Positions 33,181-41,227 of a DNA stretch of 49,074 nucleotides are shown in pieces (within the stretch, counting starts at the first letter, position 1; every line of letters begins with the position of its first letter). The position numbers and the translations under genes are program-made. This DNA is from an uncultured Porphyromonadaceae bacterium (GTDB taxonomy: Bacteria; Bacteroidota; Bacteroidia; Bacteroidales; Muribaculaceae): the NCBI GenBank assembly GCA_946187345.1, contig CAMHQD010000018.1, positions 1-49,074 on the forward strand, in the 5' to 3' direction. The notes below the pieces were generated by a model that was given only the letters and a program-made list of their open reading frames with translations, was not told where the DNA came from and ran no database searches.

Positions 33181-33197
33181 CAACTAATGACTAACGA
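33163..33197 (+). repeat. Five perfect-register heptamers CTAAYRA
   Basis: CTAACAA, CTAATGA, CTAACAA, CTAATGA and CTAACGA follow without interruption. The tract covers the MATE stop codon and the first possible ATG (33187) of the next gene. The family also occurs at 29681-29708. Confidence 0.9.
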
Positions 33198-33198
33198 T

Positions 33199-33795
33199 AT
33201 GCAACAATTCTGGATTAATCAAGACGGAGTGCAGCAAGGTCCCATGACGCTCGACCAACTGCGCCAACTGGGTGTCAAGCCCGAAGCCTACATGTGGTGC
33301 ACGGGAATGCCCGACTGGCTGCCCGTTGCGCAAGTGCCCGAGGTGGCAGCCCTCATCGGAGAAGCACAAAATACAAAGCACGAGGAGCGAAGCGACGAGC
33401 CTATATCTGAGCCTGCCCCCGGCCAGACCGACGAGGCCGCTGTTGAGGCTCCGCAATTACCGGCCGAAGATGAGCAACCGGCCGCGATGCCTGACCTGCC
33501 GCAACAAGCCTTGGAGCCCGCGCAACCGCAGTATCAGCCGCAGCAGCCCATGCCGCAACAGGCCATGCCCAAAATGCCGCCCACCAACCTCGGCTGGGCA
33601 ATCGGCTCGATGCTTCTGTGTTGCATCCCGCTGGGTATCATTGCCATCATCTATAGCAACAAGGTGAGCACCAGTTACTATAACGGCGACTACGAGGCGG
33701 CTGAGCGCTATAGCGAGACCAGCGCGTGGTGGTGCATCGCCACAATCGTGCTCGGCATCATCTCACAACCGTTCCTATCGTTGCTGACAATGTGA
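33199..33795 (+). CDS. GYF_2 and CD225/dispanin domain membrane protein
   Basis: A 198-residue protein: an N-terminal GYF_2 domain (FWINQDGVQQGPMTLDQL, YMWCTGMPDWLPVAQ); a Pro/Gln/Glu-rich linker (residues 60-130); then a CD225/dispanin-type region with two membrane helices (LGWAIGSMLLCCIPLGIIAI; ATIVLGIISQPFL). Such proteins are common in Bacteroidales with unknown function. The start at 33199 (MQQFW) is preferred, because an ATG at 33187 would add MTND read from a heptamer repeat. The linker segment KHEERSDEP may also be repeat-derived. Its TGA overlaps the next ATG (TGATG), so the two genes are coupled. Confidence 0.82.
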   Translation: MQQFWINQDGVQQGPMTLDQLRQLGVKPEAYMWCTGMPDWLPVAQVPEVAALIGEAQNTKHEERSDEPISEPAPGQTDEAAVEAPQLPAEDEQPAAMPDLPQQALEPAQPQYQPQQPMPQQAMPKMPPTNLGWAIGSMLLCCIPLGIIAIIYSNKVSTSYYNGDYEAAERYSETSAWWCIATIVLGIISQPFLSLLTM

Positions 33796-34178
33796 TGAAA
33801 GCCAAGCGGTGGCTCTTGCCGGCGATTGCCACAATCGTGGTAGTCGCTCTGGCTGTCATATATTACCGCTTCGACCCCGCGCAGGGGGGAGGATGGTTCC
33901 CGCAGTGCGCCCTATACAAGTTCACCGGACTGCGGTGTCCCGGCTGCGGCATGCAGCGGGCCGCACACGCCTTGTTGCACGGCGACATAACGGGTGCGCT
34001 GCACTACAACGCCTTGATGCCGCTTATCGTGCTGACGCTGTTCATTTGTATCTTTAACGAATGGCGTGGAGACCGCAACGGCCGCTTGTGGCTCATCGTC
34101 ACACACCCGGTCACGTCTTTCATTATCCTCGCCGTCATGATTGGCTGGATGATACTGCGCAACCTCATCGGCTGCTAA
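33795..34178 (+). CDS. DUF2752 family membrane protein
   Basis: A 127-residue protein with three predicted membrane helices and the DUF2752 signature TGLRCPGCGMQRAAHALLHGD near residue 42. The paired cysteines suggest metal or redox chemistry at the membrane, but no function is established. It overlaps the GYF/CD225 gene by one base, and this pairing is frequent in the phylum, so the two products probably work together. Confidence 0.85.
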   Translation: MKAKRWLLPAIATIVVVALAVIYYRFDPAQGGGWFPQCALYKFTGLRCPGCGMQRAAHALLHGDITGALHYNALMPLIVLTLFICIFNEWRGDRNGRLWLIVTHPVTSFIILAVMIGWMILRNLIGC

Positions 34179-34243
34179 TTTCACCCACAAGCCTCACATT
34201 CGTCACACAACGCATTCTCGGATGAGATTAGCCGGAGAGAAGA

Positions 34244-34816
34244 CTACGGCAATGCCGCGATTGCGTTAAAGATCATTCCAAGCGCGACAAGCAAGACGGC
34301 TATGATAATGCCGGCAAAAATATGGAAACGCAACGAAGCCGGTTTGTTCGGCTCTCCATCCATCCAAGCCGGAATTAAACTGCCTGGCAAGAAAAAAGAC
34401 GAGGTCACCTCCGGCTCAGGAATCCTTTCACTCTCAGCCGCAGTAGGGACGGGGCGTTCTCTCTCTCCTGAAGGGACATCGCCTGCCGTCAGGTTATCAT
34501 TCTGCATGTAGCCTGTTCGCGTCTGCTTTTGCTCTTCATCCGGAACTTGGCGCACACCACAATAAGGACAATAAGTAATCTTCAAGTCACGAGGCAACGC
34601 CTCGCCACAGTTGAAGCAGTAGCGGAAGGCGGTAGCCGTAGCCGGCTTCTCAAGCGCGGCGGCCGACTCATATCCATCAACAACAATGTGGTTGAGGCAC
34701 ACGGGGCACACAACCACGCCGCCGTGGGCTCGCAGTTCCCCGTCACTCACACCGATCACGCGGCCGCAACGGTCGCACCGGCATTCCACTATCGTCTTCT
34801 GGTCACCTGCCATCAT
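34244..34816 (-). CDS. Double zinc-ribbon protein with C-terminal membrane anchor
   Basis: A 190-residue protein. The first zinc ribbon is CRCDRCGRVIG ... VVCPVCLNHI (residues 12-44) and the second is YCFNCGEAL ... YCPYCGVRQ (66-87). A low-complexity linker follows (GERERPVPTAAE), then one helix near the C-terminus (FAGIIIAVLLVALGMIF). It is thus a cytoplasmic zinc-binding domain held at the membrane by its tail. No specific function can be assigned. The linker DNA (CTCTCCTGAAGGGA) faintly resembles the dispersed palindrome. Confidence 0.75.
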   Translation of the reverse strand: MMAGDQKTIVECRCDRCGRVIGVSDGELRAHGGVVVCPVCLNHIVVDGYESAAALEKPATATAFRYCFNCGEALPRDLKITYCPYCGVRQVPDEEQKQTRTGYMQNDNLTAGDVPSGERERPVPTAAESERIPEPEVTSSFFLPGSLIPAWMDGEPNKPASLRFHIFAGIIIAVLLVALGMIFNAIAALP

Positions 34817-34922
34817 TGTAAAGCATTCAAGGCTGCAAAATTACTAAACTTTTGCCATTCCACCAAATAGCCATCCGCTCAAGTGAAATCTTTTGCAAGA
34901 GCGACACGCCTGCGCACAATAA

Positions 34923-34958
34923 AGCCTCCCGTAGCGGCTTCATACCATTCGGGAGGCT
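34923..34958 (-). terminator. Rho-independent-type terminator of the beta-barrel gene
   Basis: AGCCTCCCG (34923-34931) pairs with CGGGAGGCT (34950-34958); on the minus strand the stem is followed by TTTATT. It lies 24 bases after the stop at 34983. Confidence 0.75.
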
Positions 34959-34982
34959 CACACTGCCGTTTAAGGCTACCGG

Positions 34983-35603
34983 TCACTTGCCACCGAAACT
35001 CCACGTGAGTTTCACATGACCGGTGTTTGACTTTAGATTCACGAGATGACCATTCTTATCATCGGCAGTGCCTATCTTCGATAGGCCAAAGTCGAGACCA
35101 TAGGATAATTGGAATTTGCGGAAGCGGATGCCGAAGTCACCGCTGAGGCCAAACTCGGTGGACGTTAGAGACTGCAACGGCAACCTATTATCATCGCCTT
35201 CGCCGGACTTGAACGAGACGTATGGTCCGGCGTGCACAAAAAGCGAACACTTCGAGAAACTGTAGCGGTATCCGACGTGCAGAGGGATGGCGATGTGGGT
35301 CGACAACATGTTGCGCAAGTCGTAGGCGGAGTCAGTTATCTTGCCACCTTTCTGAACCACATGGAAACCAAGCAGTCCGTAGAGCGTGGACGGGCTGCCG
35401 TGGAATGTGGAAATCGGCTTTGTGAAGTCCAGTCCGGCTGTGAAGCCCAACTTTTGTGAATCATAAATCTTGTTGCACCTTGCCCAACTCAATCCCACAG
35501 ACAGGTCGATGGTCATGTCGCTGATAAAGCCCTTGAAACCACCTTGGGCACTCGCCGTCGACACCGCGAGGGCCATTAGCAAAACAATAAATAATCTCTT
35601 CAT
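34983..35603 (-). CDS. Porin-family outer-membrane beta-barrel protein
   Basis: A 206-residue protein with signal peptide (MKRLFIVLLMALAVSTASAQ). About eight amphipathic strands follow, for example LGFTAGLDFTKP, LYGLLGFHVVQKGG, IPLHVGYRYSF and FGIRFRKFQLSYGLDFGLS. It resembles the outer-membrane beta-barrel (OMP_b-brl_2, porin family) proteins common in Bacteroidales. Ligand and function are unknown. It is a single-gene transcript with its own promoter and terminator. Confidence 0.8.
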   Translation of the reverse strand: MKRLFIVLLMALAVSTASAQGGFKGFISDMTIDLSVGLSWARCNKIYDSQKLGFTAGLDFTKPISTFHGSPSTLYGLLGFHVVQKGGKITDSAYDLRNMLSTHIAIPLHVGYRYSFSKCSLFVHAGPYVSFKSGEGDDNRLPLQSLTSTEFGLSGDFGIRFRKFQLSYGLDFGLSKIGTADDKNGHLVNLKSNTGHVKLTWSFGGK

Positions 35604-35643
35604 AGTGTTTGGTATAAAATTGAATAATTATGAATATCGCTTG

Positions 35644-35673
35644 CAAAAATATATCAAATTCCACAGATAACAA
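35644..35673 (-). promoter_or_regulatory. Promoter of the beta-barrel gene
   Basis: TTG (35673-35671), a 19-base spacer and TATTTTTG (35651-35644) on the minus strand; the ATG is 40 bases downstream. Confidence 0.7.
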
Positions 35674-35859
35674 TCGTCCAATCTGTCCATTTGACATCCA
35701 CTTCATCCAAGTCAATTCGGGTCTGATTTGCATCGGAATGGATGCTGTAAGCAATAGTTCGGTAAATTTTTGGGTTGAAAGAGTGGCAAGTGCAAACGAT
35801 TGCAATCAAAATCAGTTAATTAATTATTATGGTGGGGCGGCGAGTCGTGGAATAATTAG

Positions 35860-35867
35860 TAATTTTG
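35860..35867 (+). promoter_or_regulatory. -7 box of the amylase gene
   Basis: TAATTTTG, 48 bases before the ATG. There is no TTG at the expected -33 position (sequence there is G-rich), which fits a regulated promoter. Confidence 0.5.
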
Positions 35868-35914
35868 TTTGCTGACTACCGACAAACAATTAACAACCAT
35901 TATAGTATAAACTG

Positions 35915-38900
35915 ATGAAAAAGATTTGGACGTTACTCATCGCCGCGTGGATGGCGATGCCGGCGCTCGCGGCCGGATGGCCCGCCAACTATGCGGGTGT
36001 GTTGTTACAAGGTTTTTATTGGGACAGTTACGACGACACCAAGTGGACAACCCTTGAGAGCAACGCCGCCGAACTGGGCGACCTGTTTGACCTGATTTGG
36101 ATTCCAAACTCGGGCAGTTGCGACGCCAGCGGCACGAGCCGGCAGATGGGCTACGCTCCCGTCTATTGGCTGCGCCACAACTCGTGCTTTGGCAACGAGA
36201 CCCAGTTGCGCAGCATGATTGAGACTTACCGTTCTATGGGCACCGGCATCCTGATGGATCTTGTGCTCAACCACAAGAGCGGCGTCAAGGATTGGTGTGA
36301 CTTCGCCAACGAGACGGTCACCGGCAAGAACACCGGCAAGACCTACCAGGTAACATGGGACAACGAGAAGTATTCGCAAATCTGCAACACCGATGAGTGC
36401 AACGCCAGCGGCTACAAGACCACCGGCGCCGCCGACGAGGGCGAGAACTTTGACGGCTCGCGCGACCTCGACCACACCAACGCCACGACCCAAGCCAACG
36501 TGATTACCTATATGGACTTCCTGCTCAACGAGTTGGGCTTCAGCGGCTTCCGTCTGGACATGACCAAAGGATACGCGGGCTACTACACAGGCATCTATAA
36601 CAACGCGACCCACCCCACCTTCAGCGTGGGCGAGTACTGGGACGGCAACGCCGATGTGCTGCGCAAGTGGCTCGATGACACCCACCAGTGGCGTGACGAC
36701 ATCAACGAAATCCAGAGCGCGACGTTTGACTTCGCCCTCAAGTATCGCATCAACGAGGCCTGCAGCGGCACGTGGAGCGCGCTCAACGACAAGGGCCTCT
36801 GCGCCGACCCAGCCTACAACCGCTACGCCGTCACCTTTGTCGACAACCACGACACCTCGCGCGACGATTGGAACAAGTGCGGCAGCAACATCGCCGCGGC
36901 AAACGCCATCATCCTCGCGTTGCCCGGCACGCCCTGCGTTTTTCTGCAACACTACCAGAACTACAAGCGTGAAATCAGCAACATGATACGCGGTCGCCGC
37001 GCCGCCGGCATCCACAACCAGAGCGAGATCACCGTCCAGCAAGAGAGCAACGGCGGCTACATCATCGAGACTCAAGGCAAGTTCGGCAAGGCTTACCTCC
37101 AACTAGGCAACGCCGTGAACAACGGTACGCCCAGCGGCTTCCAACTCGTGCAGAGCGGCACCGCCTACAAATACTTTGTCAGCGAAGGCCTCGACTGGCG
37201 CAACAGCACCAAGCAGGGCGGTAACATCGGCGGTGGCGGCACCATTGACCCCACGCCCGACCCATCCAAACTCACTATCTACGTGCAGCCCAGCGACCCC
37301 AGCGGCAGTTATTTCTACGCTTGGGACGACAGCGAGAAACAACTCATGGGCGCATGGCCCGGCACGATGATCGGCAGCCTGGGCCGCACAGAGGTCGCCG
37401 GCAGCGTGTGGTACTACAAGACCTTTGACGTGAGCAAGGTGAACATCATCTTCAACAACGGCAACGGTGGCGACGGCAACCAGACCATCGACATCAAGGG
37501 CCTGACGAGCAGTGCCTTCTTCACCTATAGCGGTGGCGGCAACTACAAGAACGTCACCAACGAGGTGGCCGGTTACATCGACTACCAGATTCCCGACATC
37601 GCCCCGCGCATGGAGGGACACGTGTACGCCTACCTCGAGACTAACGACTACGCCACGCCGAGCGTCTACACCTGGAACGCCCTCAAGGGCAACAAGGAGT
37701 ACAGCGGCGCGTGGCCCGGCACCAAGATGACAAGCGTGGGCACCGCGCCCAACGGCAAGAAGGTGTGGCTGTGGGACGGCGGCACCGACCAGAGCGATAT
37801 GCCGGACCACATCATCTTTAACGACAGCAAGACGAGCAACGCCGCCCAGACGGCCGACCTCACCTTTGTCAACGGCGGCTACTACACCCTCATGGGCACC
37901 GTGGGCTGCCTCGAGCCGACCGAGAAGCCGGAGCCGACCCACGACACCGTCTACATCATGGGCTCGGTGAACGGCAACGGCTGGGCTCCCAATGTGGGCT
38001 ATGAGATGGCCACAGAGGACGGCATCGTCCACACCGCCGGCGTGACAATCACCGACGCCGTGGGCTACTTCTCGTTCTCCACCAAGTTGGCCGAGACCGC
38101 CGGTGAGGCCGCTTGGGACGACATCGCCATGTACCGCTTCGGAGCCCTCAGCGACGACCCGGAGGCCGAGAACCGTCCGATTCTCGCCAGCGAACTCGGC
38201 ACCGCCCTCCCGCTGAGCGACGACGGCTACGCCCTCGCCTTCGGCCTGGGCCGCGGCACCTATGAGTTCACCATCGACCTCAAGGCGCGCACCCTCACCG
38301 TCACCGGCAGCGGCACCCCGATTCCGGAACCCACCGGCGAGGTCTATATCCTCGGCGAGGTGAACGGCAACACCTGGGCTCCCAATGTGGGCTACCAGAT
38401 GACCAAGGGCGATAACAACATCTACACCGCCACCATCGAGTGCAAGGGCGAGAACTCCGGCGTGAGTTACTTCTCGTTCACCAAGGTGCTCGCCGAGACG
38501 GCCGAGGATTGGGACGGCATCGGCGCATACCGCTTCGGTGCCGTGAGCGAAGACCCGGAAGCCGAAAACTTCCCCGTGACCGAGGAGATGCTCGGCACGC
38601 CCATCGCCGTCAGCGCTGACGGCAGCGCGCTGGCCTTCGGCATCGCCGCCGGCACCTACGACCTGTCGCTCGACCTGGTTGCGCGCACCCTCACCATCGT
38701 CTCTAACGGTACTCCCATCCCGCAACCCGAGACCGACGTCTACATCATGGGCGAGGTGAACGGCAACGGCTGGGCTCCCAATGTGGGCTACAAGATGACG
38801 GCCAAGGGCGACAACGTGTTTGAGGCCGATGTGACCACCACGGGCAACGGCTCGGGCACGAGTTACTTCTCGTTCACCACCAAACTCGCCGGCACCGCCA

Positions 38901-39280
38901 CCGACTGGGACGGCATCACGCCCTACCGCTTCGGTGCCGTGAGCGATGATCCGGAGGCCGAGAACCGTCCGATTCTCGCCACAGAACTCGGCAGCACCCT
39001 CACCCTCAGCGGTGACGGCAGCGCCCTCGCCTTTGGCATCGCCGACGGCAGTTACCACTTCGTGGTCAACCGCGCCGCGCGCACCCTCGTGGTGACCGCC
39101 GGCAGCGGTGCCGACCCGATGGACATCAACAATGACGGCAAGGTGGACGTCGGCGACGTGAACGCTGTGCTCGCAGCCATCCTCGCCGGCGACAGTGACA
39201 CCGCTCTCGATGTCAACCACGACGGCCACGTCGACGTCGGCGACGTCAACGCCATCCTCGCCGCCATCCTCAGCAAGTGA
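35915..39280 (+). CDS. Secreted modular GH13 alpha-amylase with starch-binding modules and dockerin
   Basis: A 1,121-residue exported enzyme that should cut alpha-1,4-glucan. Signal peptide 1-20. The GH13 domain (about 25-410) has catalytic residues GFRLDMTK (nucleophile Asp near 214), FSVGEYWDG (acid/base Glu near 238) and FVDNHDTS (Asp near 312). Then come two CBM26-like starch-binding modules (YFYAWDD ... GAWPGTMIG near 455; VYTWNA ... GAWPGTKM near 570). Three nearly identical modules of about 130 residues follow (VYIMGxVNGNGWAPNVGY, starting near 682, 809 and 942), resembling SusE/SusF-type binding domains. The C-terminus (1,067-1,121) is a type I dockerin with two Ca-binding repeats (DINNDGKVDVGDVNAVLAAI; DVNHDGHVDVGDVNAILAAI). 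No susC/susD genes are nearby. Confidence 0.92.
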   Translation: MKKIWTLLIAAWMAMPALAAGWPANYAGVLLQGFYWDSYDDTKWTTLESNAAELGDLFDLIWIPNSGSCDASGTSRQMGYAPVYWLRHNSCFGNETQLRSMIETYRSMGTGILMDLVLNHKSGVKDWCDFANETVTGKNTGKTYQVTWDNEKYSQICNTDECNASGYKTTGAADEGENFDGSRDLDHTNATTQANVITYMDFLLNELGFSGFRLDMTKGYAGYYTGIYNNATHPTFSVGEYWDGNADVLRKWLDDTHQWRDDINEIQSATFDFALKYRINEACSGTWSALNDKGLCADPAYNRYAVTFVDNHDTSRDDWNKCGSNIAAANAIILALPGTPCVFLQHYQNYKREISNMIRGRRAAGIHNQSEITVQQESNGGYIIETQGKFGKAYLQLGNAVNNGTPSGFQLVQSGTAYKYFVSEGLDWRNSTKQGGNIGGGGTIDPTPDPSKLTIYVQPSDPSGSYFYAWDDSEKQLMGAWPGTMIGSLGRTEVAGSVWYYKTFDVSKVNIIFNNGNGGDGNQTIDIKGLTSSAFFTYSGGGNYKNVTNEVAGYIDYQIPDIAPRMEGHVYAYLETNDYATPSVYTWNALKGNKEYSGAWPGTKMTSVGTAPNGKKVWLWDGGTDQSDMPDHIIFNDSKTSNAAQTADLTFVNGGYYTLMGTVGCLEPTEKPEPTHDTVYIMGSVNGNGWAPNVGYEMATEDGIVHTAGVTITDAVGYFSFSTKLAETAGEAAWDDIAMYRFGALSDDPEAENRPILASELGTALPLSDDGYALAFGLGRGTYEFTIDLKARTLTVTGSGTPIPEPTGEVYILGEVNGNTWAPNVGYQMTKGDNNIYTATIECKGENSGVSYFSFTKVLAETAEDWDGIGAYRFGAVSEDPEAENFPVTEEMLGTPIAVSADGSALAFGIAAGTYDLSLDLVARTLTIVSNGTPIPQPETDVYIMGEVNGNGWAPNVGYKMTAKGDNVFEADVTTTGNGSGTSYFSFTTKLAGTATDWDGITPYRFGAVSDDPEAENRPILATELGSTLTLSGDGSALAFGIADGSYHFVVNRAARTLVVTAGSGADPMDINNDGKVDVGDVNAVLAAILAGDSDTALDVNHDGHVDVGDVNAILAAILSK

Positions 39281-39463
39281 GAAACTGTATCATAATTGGC
39301 GCACGCGTTGCGTGCGGAAATCTTTCAAAAATCATTCAAAATATCACATCTATTAAATAATCATAAATGAGGAAATTAATTATTTGATTTTATTTTAGAT
39401 TTTGAAAGATTTCCCGCCCGTTAGGGCGGCTCAATCACAAAATATAAATTATGATACAGTTTC
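39281..39463. mobile_element. 183-base MITE-like element with perfect 17-base terminal inverted repeats
   Basis: GAAACTGTATCATAATT (39281-39297) and its exact reverse complement AATTATGATACAGTTTC (39447-39463) bound the element, which starts directly after the amylase TGA. Inside lie two GAAAGATTTCC modules in inverted orientation, each with its own hairpin: GCACGC-GTT-GCGTGC (39301-39315) and CCGCCC-GTTA-GGGCGG (39414-39429). The centre is AT-rich. It encodes nothing and could fold into one long cruciform. No clear target duplication is visible. Confidence 0.7.
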
Positions 39464-39476
39464 ATCCTCCCCAAGT

Positions 39477-39665
39477 GAGCCCCGTCAGGGGCGACAGCCC
39501 ATAGGCGGGGGCGCAAGCCCCCGTGACTATGGCGCAAGTTTTTCTCAATTCAAGCCCCGTAGGGGGCGACAGAACCATTCGGAGACTGTCGCCCCTACGG
39601 GGCTTGAATTGCGCGGTAACCATCTCTATTACGGACGCTTGCGCCCCCACCTATGGGCTGCCGCC
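39477..39665. repeat. Nested long inverted repeats (AGCCCCGTAGGGGCGACAG family)
   Basis: Outer arms 39495-39517 (CAGCCCATAGGCGGGGGCGC ...) and 39638-39660 pair with 22 of 23 matches. Inner arms 39547-39572 (AATTCAAGCCCCGTAGGGGG ...) and 39586-39610 pair with one extra base. A third copy of the inner unit is at 39478-39497 (GAGCCCCGTCAGGGGCGACA). Open frames across this palindrome are artefacts of its GC content. It looks like a multiply inserted dispersed palindromic element. Confidence 0.8.
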
Positions 39666-39909
39666 CGCGTCGTGTTTCCCCTGTCAAACACTTTCCCTCC
39701 AAATCTGTTTGGCATGGAAAACAGACCTATAGCTCAATTTGCAGGCTGAAACCTTTCTCAAAGCCTGATATACTGGCGTTTCGCGCAATCAAGCTACCTT
39801 TAGCAATAAATCGACGGTTGAAATTGCTCAATAGCTCATTTTGGACAATTAAAGACAATCAAAAACAGTCTTCGAAAAGGCAATAAGGTCAACAAATACA
39901 AATTATGAC

Positions 39910-39952
39910 AAAAGAGCAAAAGGGCTCATATTGCTTGCCCTTTTGCTCTTTT
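39910..39952. terminator. Perfect 16-base hairpin, bidirectional terminator
   Basis: AAAAGAGCAAAAGGGC (39910-39925) pairs perfectly with GCCCTTTTGCTCTTTT (39937-39952) with an 11-base loop. A-tracts and T-tracts on both sides make it work in either direction. It lies 37 bases beyond the FtsX-like stop. Confidence 0.85.
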
Positions 39953-39988
39953 GTCTCTTTTGCGTTTATGTGATAAAGGGGATTGGTT

Positions 39989-41227
39989 TTATGCAAGCAG
40001 GCGGGTGACGTGGCGACGGATGACGATAAAGTCGATTGCCACAAGTATAGCGAGCGCGGCAGCACCGATGACAAACGGCCAAACACTCCAACCGGTGGAC
40101 AGTCCTACATCAGCCAGCACGGGGCTGTAGAGGAAGCGCACAAGCAGCGTGGCGGCCGCGGCCAGCACGAGCGCCACAACAGCACTGATGACCACGATGC
40201 GGCCATACTGCCGCGCGACCATCGCCGGAGTGTAGCCCAGCAGCATCACGTCACGCACTTGACGCGAGTTGCGTTGCAACAGCAACAGGATGCTAAGCAA
40301 CAACAGGGTGAGGGCGAGAATGCTGATGATGAGCCCCACAGCGACCACAACGGTCACAACGAGCGCCATGAGCGACTGCGCGCGGCTGCCGTTCATTTTG
40401 TCGCCGGCCACCTCGAGGTTGTTGTCCTCCATGTAACGCTCCACGCGGGCATCGGGTGCGCCGTTAAGTTCCACAACCAAGCGTGTGGGCTGCGGCGTTG
40501 AGCCGTCGCCATAACGTGCTCTGGCCCAACGCATGAAATCCTGGGGCACTACGACAGTGTTCAACCTGCCCGAGAAGCCCACGATGCGGCCCTCGATCAC
40601 GTCATTATATCCATTGCCGGCAAGTTCAAAACTTATAGGCAGCAGCGACGCCTGGCCGTAACTCACCCTCGGCAGCCCCACCGACGAGGCATACCCAAAG
40701 TTATACAACGAGAGATAGTCGCGTGGGATAATGATGGGGATGACAGGGCGGATACTGTCAAAGCCCCACTGCGTGGGGTCTACATCAAGGTAACGCTCGT
40801 CGACGGCCTCGAAAAAGAGCCCCGTGCGCAGCGCGCGTCCTCCCGTCCCCAGACCGATGCGCGCGGTAATCGAGAAGTTGCCGGCCTCAAAGGCGCCGGC
40901 ACCACGACACCACGGCTGCGCCAGCAGGTCATCAACCTCTTGAGGCGTGAAACCGGTGTGGTCGCCAAGCAGCGCGCCTGCACTGGTCACGCGCCGGTTG
41001 ATAACTAAATAGTCACTGCCGCCCAGACTATCATCGCCACCGCCAAACACGGGTTTGACGTCGTGATAAAACTGCACCGCCACCATCATGATGGTCACGC
41101 CCAACAGACACGCCAGGGTGAACGCCACGAGTTGAGTCTTGCTCATGCCCGAGCGCAGCAGCCGCCACAACAGGTTTTCGTTTCTCGTTTCTCGTTTTTC
41201 GTTATTTGTCGTCATGGTTGCGCTCAT
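39989..41227 (-). CDS. FtsX/MacB-like ABC transporter permease
   Basis: A 412-residue membrane protein with the four-helix FtsX/MacB arrangement: helix 1 (TQLVAFTLACLLGVTIMMVA), an extracytoplasmic domain of about 200 residues, then three helices in the last 150 residues (VVAVGLIISILALTLLLLS; ISAVVALVLAAAATLLV; VIGAAALAILVAIDFIVI). It overlaps the preceding ATPase gene by ATGA, so they form one transporter. The N-terminal NNEKRETRNEN is encoded by a TTTCTCG heptamer tract. Role: lipoprotein, peptide or signal mechanotransmission of the LolCDE/MacB type; the exact substrate is unknown. Confidence 0.82.
   Translation of the reverse strand: MSATMTTNNEKRETRNENLLWRLLRSGMSKTQLVAFTLACLLGVTIMMVAVQFYHDVKPVFGGGDDSLGGSDYLVINRRVTSAGALLGDHTGFTPQEVDDLLAQPWCRGAGAFEAGNFSITARIGLGTGGRALRTGLFFEAVDERYLDVDPTQWGFDSIRPVIPIIIPRDYLSLYNFGYASSVGLPRVSYGQASLLPISFELAGNGYNDVIEGRIVGFSGRLNTVVVPQDFMRWARARYGDGSTPQPTRLVVELNGAPDARVERYMEDNNLEVAGDKMNGSRAQSLMALVVTVVVAVGLIISILALTLLLLSILLLLQRNSRQVRDVMLLGYTPAMVARQYGRIVVISAVVALVLAAAATLLVRFLYSPVLADVGLSTGWSVWPFVIGAAALAILVAIDFIVIRRHVTRLLA
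41174..41203. repeat. TTTCTCG heptamer tract in coding sequence
   Basis: TTTTCG, TTTCTCG, TTTCTCG and TTTTTCG in 7-base register, read on the minus strand as the N-terminal codons of the FtsX-like gene (EKRETRNEN). Confidence 0.8.

Larger units (their letters stand above)
35604..35914. other. Divergent promoter region between the beta-barrel and amylase genes
   Basis: 311 AT-rich bases holding a promoter in each direction (35644-35673 minus; 35860-35867 plus). Short open frames across it have no coding character. The 190 bases between the two promoters show no repeat and may carry operator sites for the amylase gene. Confidence 0.5.
39281..39988. other. 708-base gene-free region between amylase and FtsX-like genes
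   Basis: It contains the 183-base element, the nested inverted repeats, about 240 bases of AT-rich sequence without visible structure (39670-39905), and a terminator (39910-39952). No open frame has coding character. Confidence 0.6.

Noticed and set aside
33366-33402. KHEERSDEP segment of the GYF protein as another in-frame repeat
   Set aside because: The DNA (GAGGAGCGAAGCGACGAG) looks like a repeat known from other genomes, but no second copy was found in this window.
39402-39749. Open frames of 60-115 codons after the amylase gene
   Set aside because: They run through nested inverted repeats; their apparent coding is a result of the palindromic GC-rich sequence.
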